Of a stretch of DNA of 64,000 nucleotides, positions 16,919-25,161 are shown in pieces. The stretch's first letter is position 1, and every line of letters starts with the position of its first letter. The stretch lies in the NCBI RefSeq assembly GCF_001426245.1, contig NZ_LMCM01000001.1, forward strand, positions 248,001 through 312,000, given 5' to 3'. The position numbers were made by a program, and so were the translations under genes. Under the pieces are notes generated by a model. The model had not been told where the DNA came from and ran no database searches. It saw nothing but the letters and a program-made list of their open reading frames with translations. This stretch comes from Phycicoccus sp. Root101. GTDB lineage: Bacteria > Actinomycetota > Actinomycetes > Actinomycetales > Dermatophilaceae.

Positions 16919-18214
16919 TCACGCCGGCTCCTGCGCGGCGCGCTGCGCCAACAGCTGGTCATAGCTGCCGAGCGTCAGGTCCCACTCCACCCACTCACCG
17001 GCATCGTCACGGACCACGCGCCCGGCCAGGCGCCGGCTGTGCACGGTCGTGTGGTGCCGCTCGCACAACAGCGCGGCGTTGCCCAGGTCGGACGACCCGA
17101 AGTCGGCCCAGTGCAGCAGGTGATGGGCATCCGTCCAGTGGGGCGGCATCGAGCACCCGGGATAGGTGCAGCCGCCGTCTCTCAGCCACAGTCGCCGCGT
17201 CTGGGCCGGGGTGAAGAAGCGCACTGCCCGACCCTGGTCGAGCACCTCCCCCGCCGATCCCAGCACCAACGGGACCACGGAGGCGTTGCAGGCGAGGCGG
17301 CGCACCGTCCCCGGCGCCAGCATCGTCCCCGACTCCGGACCGCCGATCACGATGCCGGCGCCGCGAACTCCGCTGGCCAGGGCGTCCCAGTCCATGGTCA
17401 CGATCAGCTGGGTCTTCGTGTGGGGCCCCACCCCCTCACCCGCGGCGACCGCTCGACCCACCAACGCCAGGAGCGCCTCGCCCCGCCTCTGCTCCGACCC
17501 GCGCAGATCGCGTTCCCCGTCGACGGGCCTGGGTGAGGACAGGGGTCCGAGTGCCGCCTCGAGCACGGCCTTGCCGGCGACATCGAGCACGAGCCGGTAC
17601 TCAGCTGTCCCGGTGCCGTCCTCCACGGGCTGCGACAAGGCGACGAACCGCCGGGCGACGTCCTGCTGCAGCTGGAGCTCACCGTCCTGGCCGTACCTCG
17701 CCAGCAGGGCCGGGCGTACCAGGCGGCAGCCGCGCGGCCCGTGCTCCGCGGCCATGTCGATCAGGCCCTCCAGCACGTGGGGCTCGGCACCATCGGCCAG
17801 GGCAGGTCGCAGACGGTCCGCCTCTGCCACCACCACCGCGGCCGAACGGACGGGGAGTCGTCCAGCGTCCACGGCCTCCTTGATCGGCTGGTTGCACGGC
17901 TTGGCGAAGGCGACAGCAACAGCGACGAGCTGTCCTGCACCCCCTGCACGCGTCGACGGCGCATGGTGCCGGACCCACTGCGTCACCGTCATCGCCGCGG
18001 AACCATCAGAAGTGTCCCCTCGCTCGATGGCCTCGCTGACGATGGCGACCCTGGCCGCGTCGCACGACGCGCTGAGGGCATCGACCTCACCGAGCAGCTC
18101 ACCGAGCCCACCGCTGCCCGGGACCTGCCAGAGCGAGTCCGCGATCCCGGTCAGCAGCTCCCTAGCAGCCGCGATGTGTTCGCGTCGCTGCTCGAGCCCC
18201 GGGCTTGCTTCCAT
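16919..18214 (-). CDS. DUF222 / HNH endonuclease domain protein
   Basis: 431 aa. The N-terminal three quarters is the helical DUF222 (13E12-repeat) domain, with signature stretches such as ARRFVALSQPVEDGTGTAEY and GEALLALVGRAVAAG. The C-terminus is an HNH nuclease: RLWLRDGGCTYPGCS at about residue 340, then DAHHLLHWADFG, then LLCERHHTTVH, giving the H-N-H residues and two CxxC-type zinc positions. Such proteins occur in many copies in actinobacteria. A link to mobile DNA or genome maintenance is suspected but unproven. This copy looks intact. GC content resembles that of its neighbours. Confidence 0.88.
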   Translation of the reverse strand: MEASPGLEQRREHIAAARELLTGIADSLWQVPGSGGLGELLGEVDALSASCDAARVAIVSEAIERGDTSDGSAAMTVTQWVRHHAPSTRAGGAGQLVAVAVAFAKPCNQPIKEAVDAGRLPVRSAAVVVAEADRLRPALADGAEPHVLEGLIDMAAEHGPRGCRLVRPALLARYGQDGELQLQQDVARRFVALSQPVEDGTGTAEYRLVLDVAGKAVLEAALGPLSSPRPVDGERDLRGSEQRRGEALLALVGRAVAAGEGVGPHTKTQLIVTMDWDALASGVRGAGIVIGGPESGTMLAPGTVRRLACNASVVPLVLGSAGEVLDQGRAVRFFTPAQTRRLWLRDGGCTYPGCSMPPHWTDAHHLLHWADFGSSDLGNAALLCERHHTTVHSRRLAGRVVRDDAGEWVEWDLTLGSYDQLLAQRAAQEPA

Positions 18215-18431
18215 ACACGAACACTAACCGGTGCCACCGACAGTGCTCCCACTCAGCAGAGACCCAGTCCCGTTGTGCTGCAACACTTTTCGCAGACACA
18301 CCGACTGGTCATGAGCAATCCCTAGGCGCCCTTCCTGTGGACAACCGAGCCGCCACATCGCTCCTGTGGACAAGCGGTCACAGCAGCCGTGAAGCGTGCC
18401 CGGTCAGCAATCCGACTGCCCAGCACTCCGT

Positions 18432-20588
18432 TCAGCGAGCAGGTTCGAGCGCCGGCGTGCCCTCCTCGGCGGCTTCCCCGGGACTGGCGGGTTCGGCGGC
18501 GTCGAGTGCGGCGTCACGGCGCGACAGCGCGCTGGGCCACCACATGCGCCCCTTGGCGTCGAGGTTGAGCGCAGTCACGAGGACCGAGCGGACCACGAGC
18601 GTGTCGAGCAGCACCCCGAGGGCCACCGCGATCCCGATCTCCGCGAAGGAGACCACGGGCAGGGTCCCGAGCACCGCGAACGTACCTGCGAGGACCAGCC
18701 CCGCCGACGTGATCACGCCCCCGGTGGCGGCCAGACCCACCAGGGCGCCTCGACGGGTGCCGATCTCCTTGGCCTCCTCGTGCACGCGGGTCATGAGGAA
18801 GATGTTGTAGTCGATACCCAGCGCGACGAGGAACACGAAGACGAACAGCGGCAGGGAGGAATCAGCCCCGGCGAACCCGAGGACGTTCCGGAAGATCAGC
18901 GACGAGAGTCCGAGGGCCGCACCGAAGGACAGGACCACGGTGCCGATGAGGATCAGCGGCGCGGTGATCGCCCGAAGGAGCAGGACGAGGATCAGCAGCA
19001 CCACGCCGAGGATGAGCGGGATGATCCGCAGGTTGTCGTCGGCGGACGCGCGGAGGGTGTCTGCCCGGGTGGCGGTGTCGCCGCCCGCGATCGCGTCGGC
19101 ACCGGGGACGCCTGCGATGGCCACACGGATCCGGTCGACGCTCTTCGTCGCGGCATCGGAGTCCGGCGCATCGGAGAGGGTCGCCTGGATGAGCGACCGG
19201 CCGCCCTTGGTGACCGGGTCACCGACCGACGAGACGCCCTCCACCCCCTGCAGGGTCGTCCTGACGGCCGCAGCCTGCCCGGCGTTCGTGAGGACCAGGA
19301 CCGGTGAGCCGGCACCCGCTGGGAAGTGCCTCGCCAGAACCTGTTCGCCCACAACGGATTCCGGCGTCCCGTAGAATGCGTCCTTGTTCTGCAGGCCCAC
19401 CGCGTTGAGCTGGAAGATGCCCAGCGAGGCGACCGCGAGCAGGAGCGAGGTGACGACCCAGGTGCGCCGGGGCGCCCGAGCGATCCGGGCGCCGATGCGG
19501 GCCCAGACGCCGTCCCGGGTGTGGTCGACCGAGCCGTACGACGGCCTCACCGGCCAGAAGATCCAGCGACCGCACACGACCAGCAGCGCAGGCAACAGGG
19601 TCAGCATGACGAGCAGCCCCACGGCGACGCCGATGGCCGCGACCGGGCCCAGTCCCTTCGTGGAGTTCATCGTCGCGACGAGCAGGCACAGCATGCCGGC
19701 GATGACCGTTGCCCCGGAGGCGAGGATCGCCGGGCCGGCACGGTGCAGGGCGAAGGCCATGGCTTCGTGCCGGTCCTCGTGTCGGCGCAGCTCCTCCCGG
19801 TAGCGCGCGACGAGCAGCAGCGCATAGTCGGTGCCTGCCCCGAACACGATGACGGTGAGGATGCCAGAGCTCTGCGCGTTGACGGTGAGGGTGTCGTCCT
19901 TGGCGAGGAAGTAGATGACGGCCTGCGCGACGAAGAGCGCGGTGCCGGCCGAGACCACGGGGATGAGCCACAGCACCGGGCTGCGATAGGTCAGCAGCAG
20001 GATGATGATGACCACGGTCATGGCGCTGTACAGCAGCTTCCCGTCGATGCCCGAGAACGCCTCTGAGGAGTCAGCCGAGAACCCGACCGGTCCGGTCACC
20101 TGCATCGACAGGCCGTCGGGGCGGTCCTGGGCGATGGTGCGCAGGTCCTTGACCGTCGCACCGAGCGAGTCCCAGCCCGCGTCGCCCGCGTCAACCGGGA
20201 CGATGACCTGGATCGCCTTGCCGTCCTTCGACGGGATCGGGCCGACGCTGTCGTTCTTCACCGGCGCCAGGGCGTCGAACTTCGCCACCTGCGCGGTCAC
20301 GGCCTGCGTGTCCGCTGCCGTGAGCCCGGCCGCCCGCTCGTAGACGATGACCGCAGGGAACTCGTTCTTGCTCTGGAACGCCTCGATCTGCTTGACCACC
20401 TGCGTGGACTGCGCGTTCGCCGGGAGCCACGCGACGGCCTCGTTGTTGAGGACGCCCTGCAGCTTGCCGGCCGGGCCGAACGCGGCGGCCAGCACCACCA
20501 ACCAGAACCCGACGACGAACCACTTGGTCATCCGTGACGACGGGAACCTGGCGAACCAGCCGACGTCCCCCATCCGCGTCTGCGCCAT
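18432..20588 (-). CDS. MMPL/RND-family membrane transporter
   Basis: 718-aa MMPL protein with the duplicated RND layout: membrane segment 1 near residues 25-42, a first large external loop (about 45-185), five helices (about 190-370), a second loop (about 390-530), then a second helix bundle (about 540-690). The core GAGTDYALLLVARYREEL (about 255) and FLVALGIDYNIFLMTRVHEE (about 605) are the paired signature sequences with the conserved D-Y. In actinobacteria these export lipids or drugs. ATG 20588 is preceded by AGGGAGAGG. No accessory or TetR gene adjoins, so the substrate is open. Confidence 0.88.
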   Translation of the reverse strand: MAQTRMGDVGWFARFPSSRMTKWFVVGFWLVVLAAAFGPAGKLQGVLNNEAVAWLPANAQSTQVVKQIEAFQSKNEFPAVIVYERAAGLTAADTQAVTAQVAKFDALAPVKNDSVGPIPSKDGKAIQVIVPVDAGDAGWDSLGATVKDLRTIAQDRPDGLSMQVTGPVGFSADSSEAFSGIDGKLLYSAMTVVIIILLLTYRSPVLWLIPVVSAGTALFVAQAVIYFLAKDDTLTVNAQSSGILTVIVFGAGTDYALLLVARYREELRRHEDRHEAMAFALHRAGPAILASGATVIAGMLCLLVATMNSTKGLGPVAAIGVAVGLLVMLTLLPALLVVCGRWIFWPVRPSYGSVDHTRDGVWARIGARIARAPRRTWVVTSLLLAVASLGIFQLNAVGLQNKDAFYGTPESVVGEQVLARHFPAGAGSPVLVLTNAGQAAAVRTTLQGVEGVSSVGDPVTKGGRSLIQATLSDAPDSDAATKSVDRIRVAIAGVPGADAIAGGDTATRADTLRASADDNLRIIPLILGVVLLILVLLLRAITAPLILIGTVVLSFGAALGLSSLIFRNVLGFAGADSSLPLFVFVFLVALGIDYNIFLMTRVHEEAKEIGTRRGALVGLAATGGVITSAGLVLAGTFAVLGTLPVVSFAEIGIAVALGVLLDTLVVRSVLVTALNLDAKGRMWWPSALSRRDAALDAAEPASPGEAAEEGTPALEPAR

Positions 20589-20710
20589 GCCCGTGACCTC
20601 TCCCTAGCGTTGTCGCACCCCCTGCCGGCGCCGTCCTCGTCAACGGTAGGCCTCGGTTCCGATGGTGGACAACGGTTTTCGTCGCCTCTGGGGGTCCGCC
20701 TCAGGGGCCA

Positions 20711-20728
20711 CTCAGGGGTCACCCTGAG
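20711..20728. promoter_or_regulatory. Candidate operator, CTCAGGG-GTCA-CCCTGAG
   Basis: A perfect 7-bp inverted repeat with a 4-base spacer, preceded by a further CTCAGGG half-site at 20700. It lies in the 250-base gap between the divergent MMPL gene (-) and membrane-protein gene (+). A regulator binding here could control either. The gap also holds a GTATGCCGCG decamer at 20751-20760. Confidence 0.4.
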
Positions 20729-20838
20729 ACCACTTCGGGCATTTCAGGGCGTATGCCGCGTGGCTAAGACAACGGTCGGACGCACCTGCTGCGGAGGTGG
20801 CCCTACCGTGGGAGCAGGTGCGACGAAGGGTGGGCACG

Positions 20839-21678
20839 ATGACTTCCGACCTCCAGCCCTCCTCCCCCGGGCCGGCGCGAACACCTACCGGCGCGACCCC
20901 AGCGGACCACGTCCCGCGCTGCACCGTCTCGGTTCACGGTCGGTGGGACGACGAGCCGGCGCCGAGCTATGCCCAGGAGCTGATCGAGGTCCTGCGCGTG
21001 GTCATGGTGGCCGGCATCGGATGGGGGCTGGTCTGCGCGGGTCTCGTAGGCCGGCTGGCGATGTTCGTGTTGCGGCTGACGTCGCCCACCAGCGTGCGAG
21101 GCGTGGTCAGTGACGACGGGTTCGTCATCGGCAGGTTCACCCTGTCCGGCACGTACAACCTGGCGGTGGTCGGCGCCGCGGTCGGCGTGATCGGGGCCGC
21201 TGCGTACCTCGCGGTGGCGCCGTGGCTGATCGGACCGCTCTGGTTCCGCCGGTTCACCGTGGCCGTGACGAGTGCCGCAATCGGCGGAGCGGCCACGATC
21301 CACCGCGACGGCATCGACTTCCAGGCGCTGGAGCCACAGGCCCTCGCCATCGCACTGTTCATCCTGCTGCCCCTGGTCTTCGGACTGGGCCTCTCGGTCA
21401 CCATCGACCGGGTCGCGCGACGGGACTCGTGGACCCGCCGCGGGAGCTACGCCTGGGGGCTGCCCCTGGTCCTGCTTCTTCTCTTGGTGGCGAACCCGTT
21501 GGTGGTCACGCCGTTCGTCGTCAGTGCCGCCCTCGCGGTCCTGCTGGTGGTGCGTCGGCACGTGCATGACCGCATCGCGGCCTCCGCGACGGGCACCCTG
21601 GTGGCGAGAGGGTTCTACCTCGCGATCGCGGTCTACGGCTTCGTGCTGCTGGGCATGGACGTCGCGGACTTCGCCTGA
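20839..21678 (+). CDS. Multi-pass membrane protein of unknown function
   Basis: 279 aa from ATG 20839, with AAGGG about 8 bases upstream. The first 45 residues are polar and cytosolic-looking. About seven hydrophobic segments follow, e.g. LRVVMVAGIGWGLVCAGLVG, NLAVVGAAVGVIGAAAYLAV, ALFILLPLVFGLGLSVTI and LVLLLLLVANPLVV. No transporter motif is recognised. Its 3' end overlaps the convergent membrane-protein gene by 46 bases. Confidence 0.7.
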   Translation: MTSDLQPSSPGPARTPTGATPADHVPRCTVSVHGRWDDEPAPSYAQELIEVLRVVMVAGIGWGLVCAGLVGRLAMFVLRLTSPTSVRGVVSDDGFVIGRFTLSGTYNLAVVGAAVGVIGAAAYLAVAPWLIGPLWFRRFTVAVTSAAIGGAATIHRDGIDFQALEPQALAIALFILLPLVFGLGLSVTIDRVARRDSWTRRGSYAWGLPLVLLLLLVANPLVVTPFVVSAALAVLLVVRRHVHDRIAASATGTLVARGFYLAIAVYGFVLLGMDVADFA

Positions 21679-22493
21679 CCTCGTGGCAGGTCGCGCACGG
21701 CCGAGGCCGCCGACGCCGCGAAGAGTGCGGCGAAGCCGGCGCCCATGACCCAGGTCAACGGGCGGTCGGTGAGGAACTCGTGCCGGGCGCGGACTGCGGC
21801 CACGAGGATGAGCGAGAACATCACGAGCTGGACCCGTCGCATCAAGCGCACTGTGTCCCAACGGTCGTCGGTCAGCACGGCGAGGCCGGCCGCGCCCAGG
21901 CAGAACGTCGCCCCGACGACTCGCGCCGTCAATGGCGTGAGCGCCCACGGCCAGACGGTGACTGCCCGTGCCGGGGCTGCGAACATCACCAGGCCGGTCA
22001 GCACCGCCAGTCCGCCCACCCCGGCCACGGACCACCGGGCGACCCGACCGAGGCGAGGAGCGTCGGGTGCCGGCGGCGCAGCATACCTCTGGTTGGCGAA
22101 CCAGCTAGCAGCAACGAGGAACGGCGCGGTGAAGTAGAGCCCGGCCCACAGCCAGAACGCGAGCCGGTCATGGACGAACTTGTCCCAGTGGATGACCGTG
22201 GCGATGCCGAGCAGCGTGGCGAACCAGGCCACCGAGACGAACCCGGCGCGGACGGCGACCCACCGTCGTTCGACGAGGAGGACGCGGAGGAAGAAGTAGC
22301 AACCGCCGAGGTACGCCGACGCGAGCAGCATGGAGGTCATCTGTGCCTGGATCGGCCACGACCACAGGCGCGCGGTCTGCCCGGGGAACCCGTAGAGGAT
22401 CACGAACGCCACCAGCAGGAACGGCGCGATGAAGGCGGAGAGTGCGCGAGTGGTGCCCAGGACACGGTCGTCGAGGGCTCTGTGGCTGCTCAC
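21633..22493 (-). CDS. Multi-pass membrane protein of unknown function
   Basis: 286 aa from GTG 22493, which overlaps the stop of the upstream gene by four bases, implying translational coupling. About eight hydrophobic segments are seen (e.g. FIAPFLLVAFVILYGFPG, SMLLASAYLGGCYFFL, LAFWLWAGLYFTAPFLVAA, WALTPLTARVVGATFCLGAAG). This is an even spread typical of small actinobacterial integral membrane proteins with no assigned function. Its 3' end overlaps the facing gene by 46 bases. Confidence 0.7.
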   Translation of the reverse strand: MSSHRALDDRVLGTTRALSAFIAPFLLVAFVILYGFPGQTARLWSWPIQAQMTSMLLASAYLGGCYFFLRVLLVERRWVAVRAGFVSVAWFATLLGIATVIHWDKFVHDRLAFWLWAGLYFTAPFLVAASWFANQRYAAPPAPDAPRLGRVARWSVAGVGGLAVLTGLVMFAAPARAVTVWPWALTPLTARVVGATFCLGAAGLAVLTDDRWDTVRLMRRVQLVMFSLILVAAVRARHEFLTDRPLTWVMGAGFAALFAASAASAVRDLPRGQAKSATSMPSSTKP

Positions 22494-23215
22494 GTCGCCA
22501 CCTCCTCGAGCCGCTTCACGGCGTCGAGGAGGGCGGAGTAGGAGGCGACGAGCGCCCGGCGTTCGGCGGCGAGCCGGGGGTCCGTGAGGTCGCAGCCCGC
22601 CGCGACCCAGGCATCCGAGAGGTCCATCGCCTCGGCGCGCCACCGGGGGGCTGCCTCCATCGACTCGCGCGGTGCCGAGTAGACGTGGGAGTAGAGGTCG
22701 ACCAGGGCGTTCTCGAGCTCGGCGCGGGACCCGTCATCATGGGCTGTGTCCTCAACGGCGGTCGTCGCTGCGGCGCTCTCCGCGGTGACGGGCAGGTCGC
22801 GTTGGCGGTACCGGTGCAGGCGCCACCACTCCACTTCCAGCTCCGAGGCCTTGACGGGGTCGAAGGTCAGGTCCGAGTGCGCCAGGACGAGCCGGTAGAA
22901 CCCGAGCATCGCGGCCCGGGCAGCGTCCGGATCGTTGTCGGGCACCGGAGCCCACGCCCGATTGGCCTGCAGGACGTACCACGCGGCGACGAGCGTGAGT
23001 CGCGGCCCGAGCCCGAACCCGGCACCGACCATCCCGACGAACGAGCGCAGGGCGGTGACCCACTCGCGCCGGTAGTAGCTCGCCCACGCCTGCGTCTCGA
23101 GGCGACCCAGCGCGACGGCATCGAAGTCGCGCGGACTGTGGCGACTGAGGCTGTGGCGACCCAGCACGGCGCACCTGACTTCCCGGCCGGAGTCGCCCGT
23201 GGCAGCCGCTGACAA
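22490..23215 (-). CDS. Hypothetical protein, operon with the following membrane protein
   Basis: 241 aa, not recognised. It has a hydrophobic patch (FVGMVGAGFGLGPRLTLVAAWYVL, about residues 59-82) and a helical, Trp-rich middle (ASELEVEWWRLHRYRQRD). The C-terminus is rich in Glu and Ala and has the look of an all-helical protein. It is the first gene of a two-gene unit (four-base overlap with 21633-22493), so the pair probably works together at the membrane. Confidence 0.6.
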   Translation of the reverse strand: MSAAATGDSGREVRCAVLGRHSLSRHSPRDFDAVALGRLETQAWASYYRREWVTALRSFVGMVGAGFGLGPRLTLVAAWYVLQANRAWAPVPDNDPDAARAAMLGFYRLVLAHSDLTFDPVKASELEVEWWRLHRYRQRDLPVTAESAAATTAVEDTAHDDGSRAELENALVDLYSHVYSAPRESMEAAPRWRAEAMDLSDAWVAAGCDLTDPRLAAERRALVASYSALLDAVKRLEEVAT

Positions 23216-23270
23216 CTGCCGGTCCTGAGGCCGATACTAGTCGCGCAGGGCCACCTCGTCAGGGGGTCAG

Positions 23271-24098
23271 ATGCTCCATCCGTCGCCCGGTCGCGACATC
23301 ACCGCAGTGGTTGCTGCCATGGATGACCGACTCCTCCGGATGCCTCCCGAACGAGCCACGCAGCGGGTGTTCCTCGAGACGTACCGCCGTACGACGCTGG
23401 CTGTGGCTGCTGCGATGGCCGACGCCTGCTTCGAGGACCCGGACTGGGTCGAACGGTGGGACGTGGCGTTCGCCGACCTCTACCTCGCAGCCCTCGACCT
23501 CGACCTGTCCGGAAGTCCTGCCGTGCCCCGCCCATGGGCGCTGGCCTTCGGGGCGCCCGCTTCCCTGCCGGCGCTCCGGCACGTGCTGCTGGGCATCAAC
23601 GCTCACATCAACTATGACCTGCCCCAGGCGTTGCTCGCGGTGATCCCGGACGCCGACTTCGCCTCATCTGTCGTTGTTGCGCGGCGGGCTCGGGACCACG
23701 AACGGATCGACGGTGTCCTTTCCTCGCGGGTCGCTGCGGAGGACTCCGAGCTCGGCGCAGTGTCGCCGCCGACCCTTCTCGATCGGGCGCTCCAACCACT
23801 GAACCGGTTGTCCTCCAAGCGATTCCTGCGCGAAGCGCGACAAAAGGTGTGGCACAACACGATGGAGCTCCAGCGCGCGCGGGTCCAAGGAGAGGCCGCG
23901 TATGCCGCGCGGCTGGCTGAGCTCGAAGTGCTCAGTGCAGCGCGGATCGCCGACCTGCTGGCGCCGGGTCAGGTGTTGCTGCGGTTGGCCGTGGCTGGGT
24001 TCGGCGTGACCCTTCCACCTGCTCACGGGTCCTCGCGCTTCTGTTGTCGCGGCTCGTGGGCGCAGTCTTGGCGGATCAGAACGAGAGCATCCCGCTGA
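23271..24098 (+). CDS. DUF5995 family protein
   Basis: 275 aa. The pattern matches the actinobacterial DUF5995 family: an N-terminal RVFLETYRRTTLAVAAAM block, the conserved LGINAHINYDLPQALL (about residue 107-122), and FLREARQKVWHNTMEL (about 188). The His/Asn/Asp in HINYDL are conserved in the family, but no reaction is known. The last 30 residues look random and overlap the convergent PG-binding gene by 23 bases, so the C-terminus may be extended relative to relatives. A decamer copy lies at 23900. Confidence 0.7.
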   Translation: MLHPSPGRDITAVVAAMDDRLLRMPPERATQRVFLETYRRTTLAVAAAMADACFEDPDWVERWDVAFADLYLAALDLDLSGSPAVPRPWALAFGAPASLPALRHVLLGINAHINYDLPQALLAVIPDADFASSVVVARRARDHERIDGVLSSRVAAEDSELGAVSPPTLLDRALQPLNRLSSKRFLREARQKVWHNTMELQRARVQGEAAYAARLAELEVLSAARIADLLAPGQVLLRLAVAGFGVTLPPAHGSSRFCCRGSWAQSWRIRTRASR

Positions 24099-24537
24099 CC
24101 AACGCCTGCCAGGTCATCGGTCCCACGACCCCGTCGACGACGACGGACGGGATGTCGGCGTGGAGCGCCTGCTGGAACCCCCGGACCGCGGCCTCGGTGT
24201 TGGGCCCGAAGTTGCCATCGACCGCGAGTCCCTTGCTGGGGTCGCCCGACAGGTTCCGGAACTGGAACTCCTCCTGGACGCCACGCACCGCGTCGCCGGT
24301 TGAACCTCGGCGGACGGTGACGATGAGCGCGGCCCACGTCAGGGGTCCGACGATTCCGTCAACGGTCAGGTGCTTGGCCTGCTGGAACGCGCGGACGGCC
24401 TGGTCGGTCAACGGTCCGAAGTTCCCATCGACGGTGACCGCATGACCCGACTGCCGCAAGAGGTCCTGCAAGGTGCGGACCGGGTGATCCTGGTCCCCCT
24501 TGCGCACGAGCGGCCACGGACTGAGTGAACCTGGCAT
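24076..24537 (-). CDS. Tandem peptidoglycan-binding domain protein
   Basis: 153 aa made almost entirely of two PG_binding_1 modules. Module 1, about residues 15-72, contains VRTLQDLLRQSGHAV, DGNFGPLTDQAVRAFQ and VDGIVGPLTWAAL. Module 2, about 80-150, contains DGNFGPNTEAAVRGFQ and VDGVVGPMTWQAL. There is no signal peptide and no catalytic domain. Such stand-alone modules may be exported by other means or be remnants of a larger hydrolase. ATG 24537. Confidence 0.8.
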   Translation of the reverse strand: MPGSLSPWPLVRKGDQDHPVRTLQDLLRQSGHAVTVDGNFGPLTDQAVRAFQQAKHLTVDGIVGPLTWAALIVTVRRGSTGDAVRGVQEEFQFRNLSGDPSKGLAVDGNFGPNTEAAVRGFQQALHADIPSVVVDGVVGPMTWQALVSGMLSF

Positions 24538-24641
24538 GACTGCCTCCCCAACTCGAGCGGACGCATCCCCCTGATGCCCCTCGATCCACCATCCTCCGCG
24601 GGATCGGTGCGGTCAATGAGGTGGCCACAGGACCCCCACGG

Positions 24642-25001
24642 TTACCGGGTGATTTGGCCGTTCGTCATCCCTGCGTATCCGGCCGTGGCCTCGAAGTCAG
24701 TGTGCTTCCACTTCCAAGCAGCTATGCGAGGACCTACCCACAACAGGTATATGCCGAGAGTGATGACCGACAGCAGCAGCCACTTGATCCAGTTACCGAA
24801 CAGACCAATCGCGGATCCCGTAAAGACCAACCGCTGGCCGTCGATGTAGGAGTGCTTGGCTCTCCAACGTTCAACCAGGACTAGGGCGAAGGGGTAGCAG
24901 ATTCCCACGCTGCAAACTGTGATGAGCAGTCCAAGAACAGCCGTTCCTACGTAGGTGGCAGCGCCACCATCAAACGTGAAACGTCCCGAATTTCGCGCCA
25001 T
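24642..25001 (-). CDS. DUF898-like small membrane protein
   Basis: 119 aa with three hydrophobic segments (TAVLGLLITVCSVGICYPFAL, GNWIKWLLLSVITLGIYLL, and a weaker one). The pattern F-x-FDGGAATYVGT at the start, RW-x-H-SYIDGQRLVFTG, and TLGIYLLWVGPRIAAWKWKHT resembles the YjgN/DUF898 membrane family. Its base composition is clearly less GC-rich than genes to the left and matches the restriction-type gene diverging from it, so the two may have arrived together. Function is unknown. Confidence 0.65.
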   Translation of the reverse strand: MARNSGRFTFDGGAATYVGTAVLGLLITVCSVGICYPFALVLVERWRAKHSYIDGQRLVFTGSAIGLFGNWIKWLLLSVITLGIYLLWVGPRIAAWKWKHTDFEATAGYAGMTNGQITR

Positions 25002-25085
25002 GACGCTCTCTCCTCCGCTGAAATGACAAACCGCTGAAAGCTAGCGTCTGCTCGGGGCCCATCCGGCGCGGCGAGTCGGCGCATG

Positions 25086-25159
25086 CGGAAGCTTGCCCGT
25101 TTGGCTGACCAAAGCAGGCAAAACCGACTAGTCGGCCAGTCCATCGTGTCAAGCTTCCG
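25086..25159. promoter_or_regulatory. Nested inverted repeats in the divergent promoter region
   Basis: CGGAAGCTTG (25086-25095) and CAAGCTTCCG (25150-25159) are perfect 10-bp inverted repeats. Inside them lie TTGG-CTGA-CCAA (25111-25122) and the 12-bp palindrome CCGACTAGTCGG (25124-25135). The right arm ends two bases before the GTG start of the helicase gene. This may be an operator for that gene, and the AT-rich stretch may hold its promoter. Confidence 0.5.
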
Positions 25160-25161
25160 TC

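Noticed and set aside
18215-18431. tRNA or small RNA in the gap before the MMPL gene
   Set aside because: Only a 4-bp GTTG-TGCTG-CAAC hairpin; no cloverleaf or conserved tRNA sequence.
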